DNA of 32,928 nucleotides from Gammaproteobacteria bacterium. GTDB lineage: Bacteria > Pseudomonadota > Gammaproteobacteria > SZUA-229. Each line of letters starts with the position of its first letter. Position 1 is the first letter of the stretch. Under the pieces are notes generated by a model. It made no database searches. It was not told the origin of the DNA and saw only the letters and a program-made list of their open reading frames with translations. The stretch lies in the NCBI GenBank assembly GCA_029881425.1, contig JAOUMO010000005.1, positions 1-32,928 on the forward strand, given 5' to 3'. Shown piece after piece: positions 1 to 12,168 of the stretch. A program made the position numbers and the translations under genes.

Positions 1-786
1 TATAATATTTGTTGTTTTTATACTCAGGTCATCACTGAAGATCACCCCCTGAAAGCCCAGCTGCTGACGCAGGATCTCCTGCAACCAGCGAGAAGAGTAG
101 CCCGCCGGCTTATCATCGATAGCCGGAAACACGACATGGGCGGGCATCACTGCGGCCAGCCCCAGGTGAATCATGCGCTCAAACGGCAGTATATCTTCCA
201 TCATGATGTCATTCAGTGGGCGGTGGTCCACGGGATGGGCGACATGGGAATCCTCCTTAATCGAGCCATGACCGGGAAAGTGCTTACCTGTAGCCGACAT
301 ACCGGCCCTTTTCATACCCTGCATCCAGGCATTGGCCAGCTCAGCAACCACGTTGGGCTGGTGATGGAAGGCCCGGTCACCAATCACGCCACTGACGCCC
401 CTGCCCAGGTCCAGTACCGGGGCAAAACTCATATCTATACCGGCGGCTCGACATTCTGCCGCCATCAACCAGCCACAGGTTTCAGCCATTTGCCGCGCCT
501 GCCGGGGGTTTGTCCTGTAGATTGCACCATAGGTTGCTGCCGGGGGAATACGACTAAATCCCTCCCTGAAACGCTGTACGCGCCCACCCTCCTGGTCAAC
601 AGCGACCAGCAGGTGAGGTGTACGCAGGCTATGCACCTCACGCACCAGTTCAGTAATCTGCTCGGGTGACTCATAGTTACGACTGAATAAAATAAGACCC
701 CCGGCCTGGGGATGCTGGATCATTTCACGTTCTTCGGGGCTAATTGATGTACCCACCAGATCCAGCATGACTGGGCCTAATGACAT
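1..786 (-). CDS. nagZ: Beta-N-acetylhexosaminidase (NagZ, GH3), C-terminus cut by window edge
   Basis: Reverse-strand translation from ATG at 786: MSLGPVMLDLVGTSISPEEREMIQHPQAGGLILFSRNYESPEQ...VDQEGGRVQRFREGF...ATGKHFPGHGSIKEDSHVAHPVDHRPL...GVIFSDDLS. GH3 NagZ motifs (VDQEGGRVQR, KHFPGHG, FSDDL). Open to position 1, so absent from the ORF track. Confidence 0.95.
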   Translation of the reverse strand, partial: MSLGPVMLDLVGTSISPEEREMIQHPQAGGLILFSRNYESPEQITELVREVHSLRTPHLLVAVDQEGGRVQRFREGFSRIPPAATYGAIYRTNPRQARQMAETCGWLMAAECRAAGIDMSFAPVLDLGRGVSGVIGDRAFHHQPNVVAELANAWMQGMKRAGMSATGKHFPGHGSIKEDSHVAHPVDHRPLNDIMMEDILPFERMIHLGLAAVMPAHVVFPAIDDKPAGYSSRWLQEILRQQLGFQGVIFSDDLSIKTTNII

Positions 787-798
787 GGTGTATCCTTT

Positions 799-1407
799 TT
801 ATGAATAATTTTTGAGGCAATTAATACCGCAGAAGGCTAACACAGTTTCCAGATGCCGGTCGAATCCCATAAACTCGTGACTGCCACCTTCTTCGACAAT
901 AGAAGGCACTGCAGCATATTTTTCCATCGCCAGGGTATAGTCGAGCACCTCATCACCGGTTTGTAACATCAGCAGATAGCGATCGGGGTGCGTGATGGTC
1001 TCAATTTCAATCGCCCTGAGCTGCTCTATATGCTCGGCGGTTATTTCGTATTCTTCGCCCGTATAGTAGTTCTTATTAGGACCCAGGGCTTCTTCGAGCA
1101 GTATGTAGGGATTGACCACCGGGTTTATCAGCACCACCCGGCAATCATAGGTCTCGGCCAGGAAGGTTGCATAATAACCACCCAATGAACTGCCAATTAA
1201 GGACACAGGGCAGCCGGACCTGATATTTTTAGACCGCAGGGATTGTTCAATAAGTTGTCTTAACTGCGCGATTGCCTTAGCCGGCACTGCAGATAACTCA
1301 GGGATAAGTAAACGCTCAGCAATACCTGCTGATTCTGCATATTGTTTTAGCAGATTGGCTTTATAGGATGCGGGCGAACTGTTAAATCCGTGAATATATA
1401 TAAGCAT
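799..1407 (-). CDS. yqiA: YqiA-like alpha/beta-fold esterase
   Basis: MLIYIHGFNSSPASYKA..., GSSLGGYYATFLAE nucleophile elbow, C-terminal GGSHEFMGFD His motif; matches the YqiA/UPF0227 pattern. Confidence 0.85.
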   Translation of the reverse strand: MLIYIHGFNSSPASYKANLLKQYAESAGIAERLLIPELSAVPAKAIAQLRQLIEQSLRSKNIRSGCPVSLIGSSLGGYYATFLAETYDCRVVLINPVVNPYILLEEALGPNKNYYTGEEYEITAEHIEQLRAIEIETITHPDRYLLMLQTGDEVLDYTLAMEKYAAVPSIVEEGGSHEFMGFDRHLETVLAFCGINCLKNYS

Positions 1408-1469
1408 ATAGTGACGTCATTTAAACATTCTCATTAACTTTCAAGTATAAGTTATTATTTAATCTTTTT

Positions 1470-1952
1470 TTATAGCTTTTTCAATAAAACAATAACCTGT
1501 GCCGAAATACCCTCTTCTCTCCCCTCAAACCCCAACCTTTCTGTCGTCGTCGCCTTAACACTCACCTGGGAGCTCAAAACCTGGCAATCTGCGGCAAGAT
1601 TTTCACACATTTTAGGAATATGCCCAGCCATTTTGGGTGACTGCGCAACCAGCGTACTATCCAGGTTAAGCAACCGGTAGCCCTGTTGATGAACCAGTTT
1701 CACTACCTGTTTTAGTAAATCACGGCTATTGGCATTTTTATAGGCGGCATCTGTATCGGGAAAGTGCTGGCCGATGTCACCCAGAGCCAGCGCACCGAGC
1801 AGGGCATCGCACAGGGCATGGATAAGTACATCACCATCAGAATGCGCGAGGAATGCCCTGCTATGGGGAATGCTGACGCCACCCAGTGTTATAGCGCTAC
1901 CATCAGTAAAGGCATGCACATCATACCCCTGTCCAATGCGTATTTCAGACAT
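1470..1952 (-). CDS. ispF: 2-C-methyl-D-erythritol 2,4-cyclodiphosphate synthase
   Basis: MSEIRIGQGYDVHAF...LGGVSIPHSRAFLAHSDGDVLIHALCDALLGALALGDIGQHFPDTD; canonical IspF. Confidence 0.97.
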   Translation of the reverse strand: MSEIRIGQGYDVHAFTDGSAITLGGVSIPHSRAFLAHSDGDVLIHALCDALLGALALGDIGQHFPDTDAAYKNANSRDLLKQVVKLVHQQGYRLLNLDSTLVAQSPKMAGHIPKMCENLAADCQVLSSQVSVKATTTERLGFEGREEGISAQVIVLLKKL

Positions 1953-2027
1953 AGAATAATTCCAGATAAATTGATTTAAACCGACTGTAACATAGGCCGT
2001 GTATCAGTGACACGACCGGGGTGAAAA

Positions 2028-5000
2028 CTAATTGCTGATCTTGATATCCCTGGCACGACCACAAATTTCATCCATGCAGGATATTAATTCCTTACCCGGC
2101 ATAGGACGGGCAAGATGGTAGCCCTGCGCTGTATCACAACCCATGGTTGCGAGTAATTGCAGGATTCCTTTATTCTCAACACCTTCTGCAACCACGGTCA
2201 GCCCCAGATTGTGCGCAAGATCGATAGTTGAGCGGACGATAACCGCATCATTCTCATTCTTGTCCATGCCAATAACAAAGGAGAGATCAATCTTAAGCTC
2301 GTTAACCGGTAAGCGCTTCAAATACGCCAGCGAAGAATAGCCGGTACCAAAGTCATCAATAGATAATTGCACACCGGTGGCATGAAGATGCGAGAGGATT
2401 TTTAAGGCATTTTCAGGCCGGCTCATAACGGCGGACTCGGTTATCTCAAGGATCAGATTATCTGCTGGTACCGCATATTCAGCCAGTATCATTTCAATAT
2501 TTTCAGCAAGGTCAGGCTCTAGCAAATTACGCGTTGAAAGGTTAACTGCCACCTTGAAGTCATAACCCTGGTCGAGCCAGCTCCTGCATTGCTTCACCGA
2601 CTGGCGTAATACCATTTGCGTAAATGGACGAATCAGACCAGACTGCTCTACCAGGGGTATAAAGTCATTCGGTGGAATCATCCCCTCAACTTTATGCGGC
2701 CAGCGCACTAGTGCCTCGACACTACTTAAATCACCTGTCAATACGTTAATTTTAGGCTGGTAATACATCACCAGCTCATCATCCCGTATTGCATTTTTTA
2801 ATTCCGCGAGCAGGGTTAAATGACGCAGGCTAAAAGGGTCACTGGCTGCATCGTAAATAACGATATTTTTTGATTCATCCTTGGCAATGCGCATCGCAAT
2901 ATCTGCATGCTGCAGCAGTGTCGTTGGCGTTTCACCATGTTCGGGAAAGATAGCAATGCCCATAGCCACTTCCACGTCAAGCGGCATATCCTCGACAATT
3001 ACCGGTTGCTCCAGGATAGACTGGATTTCTTCAATATACTTTTCTAGTAGTTGCACATCTTCAAGATCAAGCACCACCGCCAATTCATTACCATCCAGAC
3101 GTGAAACAAAATTAGGCAGGCTAAAACGATTATCCAGGCGCAAAGCAATCCTCTCCAGCACGATATCACCATTATGGTGCCCCAGTGTATCGTTGATTTC
3201 CTTAAGCTGGATTAGATCAACAATAATTACCGCAACCAGGTGTAATTCTCTTTTTGCCAGGTGTATTTTTTCCGTTAATTTTTCCAGCAATAAAAACCGA
3301 TTTGGCAGACCAGTAAGCTCGTCGTGGGTTGCCTTATGTTGTAACTGCTTAATAAAATCCAGGCGATCACTTATATCCTGGACAATTGCAATGAATACCG
3401 GCGGGTTTTCCATACTGGATAACTGCAGCCTTACCTCTACCGGGTAATGCGTGCCATTTTTACGCTGGTGCATAGTCTCGTAAGTCAGGTATGACTGCTT
3501 ACCACGGCGAAGCCCACTCACCAGTTGATCCAGTTTTACCCTGGTATCAAACTCTTTAATATCCATCGGTGTCATTGCTCTCAATTCATCAATCGAGTAA
3601 CCCAGGTTATTACAGGCACCATCACTGACATCGACAAATAGGTAGTTTTCAGCATCAAAGGCATAAATCTCATTCCATGAGTGTTCAAGTATGCGACCCA
3701 CCCTCGCCGATAGCTTTTCAGCCTGGAACTGGCTGGTAACATCATTAATGGTCAGGTTAATATTTTTAGCTGCACCATTATCATCATATTCCAATTGTGC
3801 AAAATGCTGCAAGGTGTGCTCTACATTATCAGCATGAACAATACGATGAGTATACTCCTGTACAGATGATATATTTTTTGCCCTATTGATAAAGGCAACA
3901 AAACCGTCTCGATCATTAACATGCACACAATTAAGCAATTCATCAAAGGTTAATAATAGATCTTTGGATGTGACACCAAGGATACTCAGCATTTCATCTG
4001 AAAAACTCAGTGTATCATTTTGCAAATCCCATTCCCAATTTGCAAAATGCGCCATACGCTGTGCCTGCATCAAACGCTTCTTACTTGACTGCAGCTTTAG
4101 ACGTGATTTTTGCAGGTTTCTTTCTGCATCACCCAGTAACCAGTAAAAGAATGCAAATAACAGAACACCAATAACCAGGGCCGTTATAGCAATAATCATA
4201 ATCAACCTGTAGTTATCATAGACTCGTGCTGTCATATCCCGCAAAACAATAAGTCGCCCAACTGGTCGCTGCATAACATCATAAAATGGAACAATTGCCA
4301 TGCGATAATTATGTTCATCAATATCAACCTGTGCATTACCCGTCACAGCAGCATCGAGATTGTGTGCCACTACATCAACTATACTTTCACTAGTCTCGCT
4401 TAATGTTTTCGTTACCATGACAAAATTATTTACCAGGTCCCAGTCCGATTCGCGTCCCAGCATACGCATACCCGATTTCCAGTCTTCCTCGACGAGATAC
4501 TGCTTATCAATAGCCACAATAACTTCCACACTAAAGGCTTTATGGATAATAGCGACAAAATCATCAACCTCTTCGCCCAGCTCTATATAACCAATTATTT
4601 TCCCCTGATCATATACAGGAGCAACGACACGCAGTGTAAAGGTACCGAGGGGACCAAGCTCAATACCATAAGAAACCTTTCCAGATAATCTGGAGCTACG
4701 CATCGTAAAACGATTAATTTCATCACCAAATCGTTGTGGTTGGTGGACGCGCAGGATATTCACCCCATTTACATCATGAAAGTAATAATGTGTAATTTTA
4801 TAGGTGGCCGATAGCCGCTGAAAAACAAGATCTGAAAGAGCCAGTAGCTCACTCCTGCTTTCTTCGACTAGTGCCTTTTTAATGGCAGACTGATCGGCAA
4901 TCATTTCAATGACGGCCATCATTTTTTCTGCATGTTCCTCTATTGCCGTACGGTAAACTGCCTGCACAGATTTGAGGCTATGCTGTAACTCATCGTCAAT

Positions 5001-5150
5001 ATGTGACTCCTCCTGTTGAAAAACATTAACCGAAAAAACTATCAACAGGAAAAATGAAACCAGACACAATGGCAGGAGGATGCGTAGCCGTAGATTAAGG
5101 GACAGCATAGAGCTATCGTTTTTTATATCGGAAGAATAAGTATCAGGCAT
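2028..5150 (-). CDS. Membrane sensor: dCache-type periplasmic domain, PAS domains, GGDEF (degenerate) and EAL
   Basis: N-terminal TM; HYYFHDVNGVNILRVHQPQRFGDEINRFT (dCache_3-like); second TM; PAS segments; HDELTGLPNRFLL; DGNEL in place of GGDEF; EALVRW, DDFGTGYSSLAYLKRLPVNELKID, VAEGVEN, QGYHLARPM of EAL. Confidence 0.92.
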   Translation of the reverse strand: MPDTYSSDIKNDSSMLSLNLRLRILLPLCLVSFFLLIVFSVNVFQQEESHIDDELQHSLKSVQAVYRTAIEEHAEKMMAVIEMIADQSAIKKALVEESRSELLALSDLVFQRLSATYKITHYYFHDVNGVNILRVHQPQRFGDEINRFTMRSSRLSGKVSYGIELGPLGTFTLRVVAPVYDQGKIIGYIELGEEVDDFVAIIHKAFSVEVIVAIDKQYLVEEDWKSGMRMLGRESDWDLVNNFVMVTKTLSETSESIVDVVAHNLDAAVTGNAQVDIDEHNYRMAIVPFYDVMQRPVGRLIVLRDMTARVYDNYRLIMIIAITALVIGVLLFAFFYWLLGDAERNLQKSRLKLQSSKKRLMQAQRMAHFANWEWDLQNDTLSFSDEMLSILGVTSKDLLLTFDELLNCVHVNDRDGFVAFINRAKNISSVQEYTHRIVHADNVEHTLQHFAQLEYDDNGAAKNINLTINDVTSQFQAEKLSARVGRILEHSWNEIYAFDAENYLFVDVSDGACNNLGYSIDELRAMTPMDIKEFDTRVKLDQLVSGLRRGKQSYLTYETMHQRKNGTHYPVEVRLQLSSMENPPVFIAIVQDISDRLDFIKQLQHKATHDELTGLPNRFLLLEKLTEKIHLAKRELHLVAVIIVDLIQLKEINDTLGHHNGDIVLERIALRLDNRFSLPNFVSRLDGNELAVVLDLEDVQLLEKYIEEIQSILEQPVIVEDMPLDVEVAMGIAIFPEHGETPTTLLQHADIAMRIAKDESKNIVIYDAASDPFSLRHLTLLAELKNAIRDDELVMYYQPKINVLTGDLSSVEALVRWPHKVEGMIPPNDFIPLVEQSGLIRPFTQMVLRQSVKQCRSWLDQGYDFKVAVNLSTRNLLEPDLAENIEMILAEYAVPADNLILEITESAVMSRPENALKILSHLHATGVQLSIDDFGTGYSSLAYLKRLPVNELKIDLSFVIGMDKNENDAVIVRSTIDLAHNLGLTVVAEGVENKGILQLLATMGCDTAQGYHLARPMPGKELISCMDEICGRARDIKISN

Positions 5151-5317
5151 ATTCTATAAATCACATAAACAGCACGCCATCGGCACTACTCGAACGGGTG
5201 AGTGCACAGGCTCTGCTTACACCATTAGAAGTTAAAAGCGAATAGATCAATACAATATATATAGTAGGGATATTCTGATAAGCCAGAAAAAGCGTGATAT
5301 GCAACAATAAACGATTT

Positions 5318-5346
5318 AAAAAGCTATCGATCAGTGGATTGATAGC
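5318..5346 (-). terminator. Terminator overlapping the 3' end of ispD
   Basis: Minus strand: GCTATCAATC-CACT-GATCGATAGC-TTTTT (one A.C mismatch); the stem contains the TAG stop codon. Confidence 0.55.
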
Positions 5347-6046
5347 CTAGATAAAGCTGAGCCAGCTCAAGATCGAATGGACGGGTGATCTTTATATTAT
5401 CCTCACGCCCTTCAACCAGTAAGGGGTGATAGCCTTCGAGCTCCATGGCCGAGGCATCATCAGTCACCTGTAGCCCCCTGGTCCGTGACTGTTCAAGTGC
5501 ATTTAATAACAGGGGCAACCTGAACATCTGCGGCGTTAAGGCGTGCCATAAACCACTTCGATCAATCGTTGTTTGTACCCGGTTATTTTCCATCTGCCGC
5601 TTCATCGTATCCCTTACCGGCAAGGCCAGTAAACCGCCATGTTCATCGTGACTAGCTGCCTCGATCAGACGTTCGATATCCTCGGCCCTGACACAGGGTC
5701 GAGCAGCATCATGTACCAGCACCCATACATCTTCAGGCCTGGCACCGGTAAGGGATTGCTGCAGGAACCGCAACGCGTTCATGACCGAGTCACAACGCTC
5801 ACGACCACCATCTACCACATGCACGGGTTTGGTATGTTCAAACTGCAATAGTGGCCAGTATTGATCATTGCTATCCAGCGCGATAACCACACCAGCAATC
5901 AGGGGCATATCGAGCAGGCGCTGCAGGCTATGCTCTAACACGGTTTTATCCAGTAACGGGAGGTATTGCTTGGGCTTGTCCGCCGCCATACGCTGACCAA
6001 CGCCAGCAGCCGGCACTATGGCCCAGAATGTTTTAGATGTATTCAT
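5324..6046 (-). CDS. ispD: 2-C-methyl-D-erythritol 4-phosphate cytidylyltransferase
   Basis: WAIVPAAGVGQRMAADKPKQYLPLLDKTVLEHSL...VLVHDAARPCV...DDASAMELEG; canonical IspD. Confidence 0.97.
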   Translation of the reverse strand: MNTSKTFWAIVPAAGVGQRMAADKPKQYLPLLDKTVLEHSLQRLLDMPLIAGVVIALDSNDQYWPLLQFEHTKPVHVVDGGRERCDSVMNALRFLQQSLTGARPEDVWVLVHDAARPCVRAEDIERLIEAASHDEHGGLLALPVRDTMKRQMENNRVQTTIDRSGLWHALTPQMFRLPLLLNALEQSRTRGLQVTDDASAMELEGYHPLLVEGREDNIKITRPFDLELAQLYLGYQSTDR

Positions 6047-6354
6047 TTTGCATTATCTTGCGCGGACGGATCGGGTGATTCATCGGATTTAATAATCTGG
6101 TAAAAGATTTCGTCTTTTCCCAGCATACCCAGCTCACTACGTGCCCGCTCTTCAATCGCATCAATACCGGTTTTCAGGTCGGCCACTTCGGCATCCAGGC
6201 CGGTGTTTCTTTCTTCCAGCCTGCTTTTTTCAAGCTCGGCAGTGGCGACTTCCTGCTGCAGGTGCAGTACCTCGGGAATACCACCATCACTAATCCACAG
6301 CCTGTACTGGAGCACCAGTAACAGGCCGAGGAGCAATGCGATGATCCATTTCAC
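6043..6354 (-). CDS. ftsB: Cell division protein FtsB
   Basis: MKWIIALLLGLLLVLQYRLWISDGGIPEVLHLQQEVA..., coiled coil, ERARSELGMLGKDEIFYQII; overlaps ispD by 4 nt (ATGA). Confidence 0.95.
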   Translation of the reverse strand: MKWIIALLLGLLLVLQYRLWISDGGIPEVLHLQQEVATAELEKSRLEERNTGLDAEVADLKTGIDAIEERARSELGMLGKDEIFYQIIKSDESPDPSAQDNAK

Positions 6355-6363
6355 GAACTAGAT

Positions 6364-7674
<1,311 letters not shown>

Positions 7675-7793
7675 TTATAGTGCATACTTAAACTAAATAT
7701 TCATTATACGGATACTGTATTTCAATTTAATTAAACGAGATACAGTCCTGTAATTTACACTAGCTGTCCGGTTTTTCAGGAGAGCCTTAACCA

Positions 7794-9434
<1,641 letters not shown>

Positions 9435-9646
9435 TTATACGGCCTTAAGGAAGGTTAATAGTGAGGCCCAAATTGTTGCGACATGGTAGCAAATAAATAC
9501 CTGTTCCTCAATTGCTTAAATGCAGCAAATAAAGCCTGCAAAACAATTGATTAAACCCCATGCAGGCGCATGCGCTATACTGAACAGGACCTGGGGCACG
9601 CCTGTGAAACACATGATAAATAACATTAAGTATAGCAAACAAACCA

Positions 9647-9677
9647 TTGTTATTAATGAACTTTACCGCCATATAAT
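9647..9677 (+). promoter_or_regulatory. Candidate zapE promoter with -10 immediately before the start codon
   Basis: TTGTTA (9647-9652), 19-nt spacer, perfect TATAAT (9672-9677); ATG at 9684. Confidence 0.4.
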
Positions 9678-9683
9678 TAATTT

Positions 9684-10778
9684 ATGAGCCTGATAGATGC
9701 CTATAATGAACGTGCAGCAAAGCAAAATCTCGACAGGGATCCACTGCAGGCCGATGCCGTCATTGAACTTAATCGCGTCCACCAGAAATTATGCCTGAAA
9801 CAGCCTGGCAGGCCAGGCGCACTCGACCATATAAAACGACTCTGCGGCCTCAAACCCATCGCTGCTAATGGACTCTATATATGGGGAAGTGTTGGCAGGG
9901 GCAAAACCATGCTGATGGATCTGTTTTACGAAACCCTGCCGATTAAGAACAAAACACGCCTTCATTTTTATCACTTCATGCAGGCCATCCATGACGAATT
10001 GAGCCTGCTTAAGGGCCACAAAAACCCCCTGTCACTCGTCGCCAGGAACTTTGCAAAACAGGCCTCCGTGCTCTGCCTGGACGAATTCCATGTCTCTGAT
10101 ATTACCGATGCAATGCTACTACACGGCCTGCTCAATGAGCTCGTCAGCGCCAATGTCAGCCTCGTATTCACATCCAACCAGCCCCCGGACGAACTCTATA
10201 AAAATGGCCTGCAACGTGAGCGCTTCCTGCCGGCTATCGAACTTATCCACAAACACTGCCAGATAACAGAACTCAGGGGAGCCAATGATCACCGGTTGCG
10301 ACTACTGGAAAAAGCAGAAAGCTGGTACCTGACCATTGATGAGTCCAGCCAGCTCATCCTCGACCAGCGCTTTGACCAACTGGCACCAGGCAACCGGGAA
10401 AACAACAAACAACTCCACATCAATTATCGCAATATCAGCACCATAGCCTGCGCCGATGATGTTGCCTGGTTCGATTTTAACGCTCTCTGTGACGGCCCCA
10501 GGGCGGCACCTGACTATATGGAAATCGCCCGCCAGTTTCATACGGTGATTATTTCAGGCATCCCAGAACTGGGTGACGCCAATGATGACAAGGCCAAACG
10601 TTTCATCACCCTGATTGATGAATTTTACGATTGCCATGTCAAAATCATTGTCAGCGCAGAGGCCAATCCGGACCAGATCTACAATGGCAGGCAATTGAGC
10701 GAGGAATTCCAACGCACGATAAGCCGCCTCCAGGAAATGCGCTCCCACAGCTACATAAGCCTGCCACACACCCCTTAA
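9684..10778 (+). CDS. zapE: Cell division protein ZapE (AFG1-like ATPase)
   Basis: GLYIWGSVGRGKTMLMDLFYETLP, RLHFYHFMQAIHDEL, LCLDEFHVSDITDAMLLHGLL, FTSNQPPDELYKNGLQRERFLPAI; AFG1/ZapE signature. Confidence 0.94.
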   Translation: MSLIDAYNERAAKQNLDRDPLQADAVIELNRVHQKLCLKQPGRPGALDHIKRLCGLKPIAANGLYIWGSVGRGKTMLMDLFYETLPIKNKTRLHFYHFMQAIHDELSLLKGHKNPLSLVARNFAKQASVLCLDEFHVSDITDAMLLHGLLNELVSANVSLVFTSNQPPDELYKNGLQRERFLPAIELIHKHCQITELRGANDHRLRLLEKAESWYLTIDESSQLILDQRFDQLAPGNRENNKQLHINYRNISTIACADDVAWFDFNALCDGPRAAPDYMEIARQFHTVIISGIPELGDANDDKAKRFITLIDEFYDCHVKIIVSAEANPDQIYNGRQLSEEFQRTISRLQEMRSHSYISLPHTP

Positions 10779-10850
10779 ACCCTACAAAACCATGAGACAT
10801 TCAACAGTCATCAGGCTATGATTAACTATCAACTAAAAACACGCGGAAAC

Positions 10851-11870
10851 ATGTTTTTTAACTACACCAAAACACTCATCATCTGCCTCATGCTATTTGC
10901 CTGCAGCGGCACTAATGCAAACCAGCTACAATTCGATGACCTGCCCCTGAAAGAAACGCTCGAGCTCCCGCCCTGGTTCAATCTCAGCTTCCTCGACCTG
11001 CAGGACAGCCTGGATGAGGCTATTGCAGCCGGGAAAAGAGGCCTGATTGTCTATTTCGGCCGCAAGGACTGCGCCTACTGCAAGGCCCTGCTGGAGACTA
11101 ACTGGGGCGAAAAAGACATTATCGATTACACACGCAAGAACTTCCATGTCATCGCTATTGACGTCATCGGCCAACGCACAGTGACTGACTTCGACAAGCG
11201 GACCTACACGGAAAAAGAGTTTGCTACACGACTAAAGATGAACTTCACCCCTTCCCTGCTGTTTTTTGATACACAAGGCAGGCTGGCATTACGGCTATCC
11301 GGTTATCGGCCTATCTATCAATTTAGAGCAATACTGGAATACGTGGCCGACACCCACTACAGGAACATAAAACTTAAAGACTACCTGGCCCGTGCCGAAC
11401 CGGCACTCAGTTTCGGTCAGGATGAAATGAATGAAAATGACGTCTTTTTAGCACCACCCCATAACCTCGACAGAAGCCAGATACAGGCCGACAAACCCCT
11501 GGTTGTTTTTTTTGAACACCCAAAATGCCACGCCTGCGATGTATTGCATGGCGGCCCATTGAGCAATCCGGAAATTAATGCACAATTATATAACATGGAT
11601 GCCATTCAACTGGATACCACTGCCGATACCCCGGTAATCACTCCCGATGGCATAAAAACAACGTCTCACCAGTGGGCCAATAAACTGGGACTTACATTCG
11701 CCCCCTCTATGCTATTTTTTGATCGCTATGGCAAGGAGATCATTCGCATTGAATCCGTCATACAATTCCATCGACTTAACAACGTACTGCTCTACGTCCT
11801 TGGTGAAGGCTATAAACAATACCCCACGTTCCAGCTCTGGCGTGAAAACATGTACAAACAGATAAAATGA
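10851..11870 (+). CDS. Exported protein with two thioredoxin-like domains (ORF from 10818; signal peptide from 10851)
   Basis: MFFNYTKTLIICLMLFACSG signal peptide or lipoprotein-like; GRKDCAYCKALLETNW and EHPKCHACDVLHGGPL, two CxxC motifs; two TPSLLFFDTQG/APSMLFFDRYG thioredoxin-fold strands. Confidence 0.8.
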   Translation: MFFNYTKTLIICLMLFACSGTNANQLQFDDLPLKETLELPPWFNLSFLDLQDSLDEAIAAGKRGLIVYFGRKDCAYCKALLETNWGEKDIIDYTRKNFHVIAIDVIGQRTVTDFDKRTYTEKEFATRLKMNFTPSLLFFDTQGRLALRLSGYRPIYQFRAILEYVADTHYRNIKLKDYLARAEPALSFGQDEMNENDVFLAPPHNLDRSQIQADKPLVVFFEHPKCHACDVLHGGPLSNPEINAQLYNMDAIQLDTTADTPVITPDGIKTTSHQWANKLGLTFAPSMLFFDRYGKEIIRIESVIQFHRLNNVLLYVLGEGYKQYPTFQLWRENMYKQIK

Positions 11871-12052
11871 ACCTGAAAAAAATACAAGAAGCAGTTGAAG
11901 CGATTTGCAACCAGGGCTGCAGGGAAGTCAATAATATTATTGCACTGGGGGAAAACAATCAGAAGATTGAGCAGATACAGCACTTAAGCACCGATGAAAA
12001 AATAGCCGTAATAAATGAGCTTAAAAACATCATGGATGTATATAAAAAATAA
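11867..12052 (+). CDS. Small hypothetical protein (61 aa), overlaps preceding gene by 4 nt
   Basis: ATGA overlap with the thioredoxin-like gene; compact, Lys/Glu-rich, amphipathic; AICNQGCREV CxxxC motif. Confidence 0.6.
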   Translation: MNLKKIQEAVEAICNQGCREVNNIIALGENNQKIEQIQHLSTDEKIAVINELKNIMDVYKK

Positions 12053-12168
12053 TAATCAATCCGTACCAGGCCTTTACCTACAGCATGAATTGATTTTTAT
12101 ACACAATATAATCACGAAAATCAGGGCCAACCATCAATATCCCGTATCTTATTCGATCCGTAAACTCA

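Noticed and set aside
136-669. 177-aa plus-strand ORF
   Set aside because: Antisense shadow of nagZ, whose reverse-strand translation has clear GH3 motifs.
1998-2014. CGTGT-ATCAGTG-ACACG hairpin between ispF and the GGDEF/EAL gene
   Set aside because: Only a 5-bp stem and no T-tract on either strand.
2881-3447. 188-aa plus-strand ORF
   Set aside because: Antisense to the GGDEF/EAL gene; Ser/Ile-rich shadow ORF.
9566-9575. GCGCATGCGC perfect palindrome next to TATACT upstream of zapE
   Set aside because: Short, single copy, and no well-spaced -35; not enough to call a regulator site.
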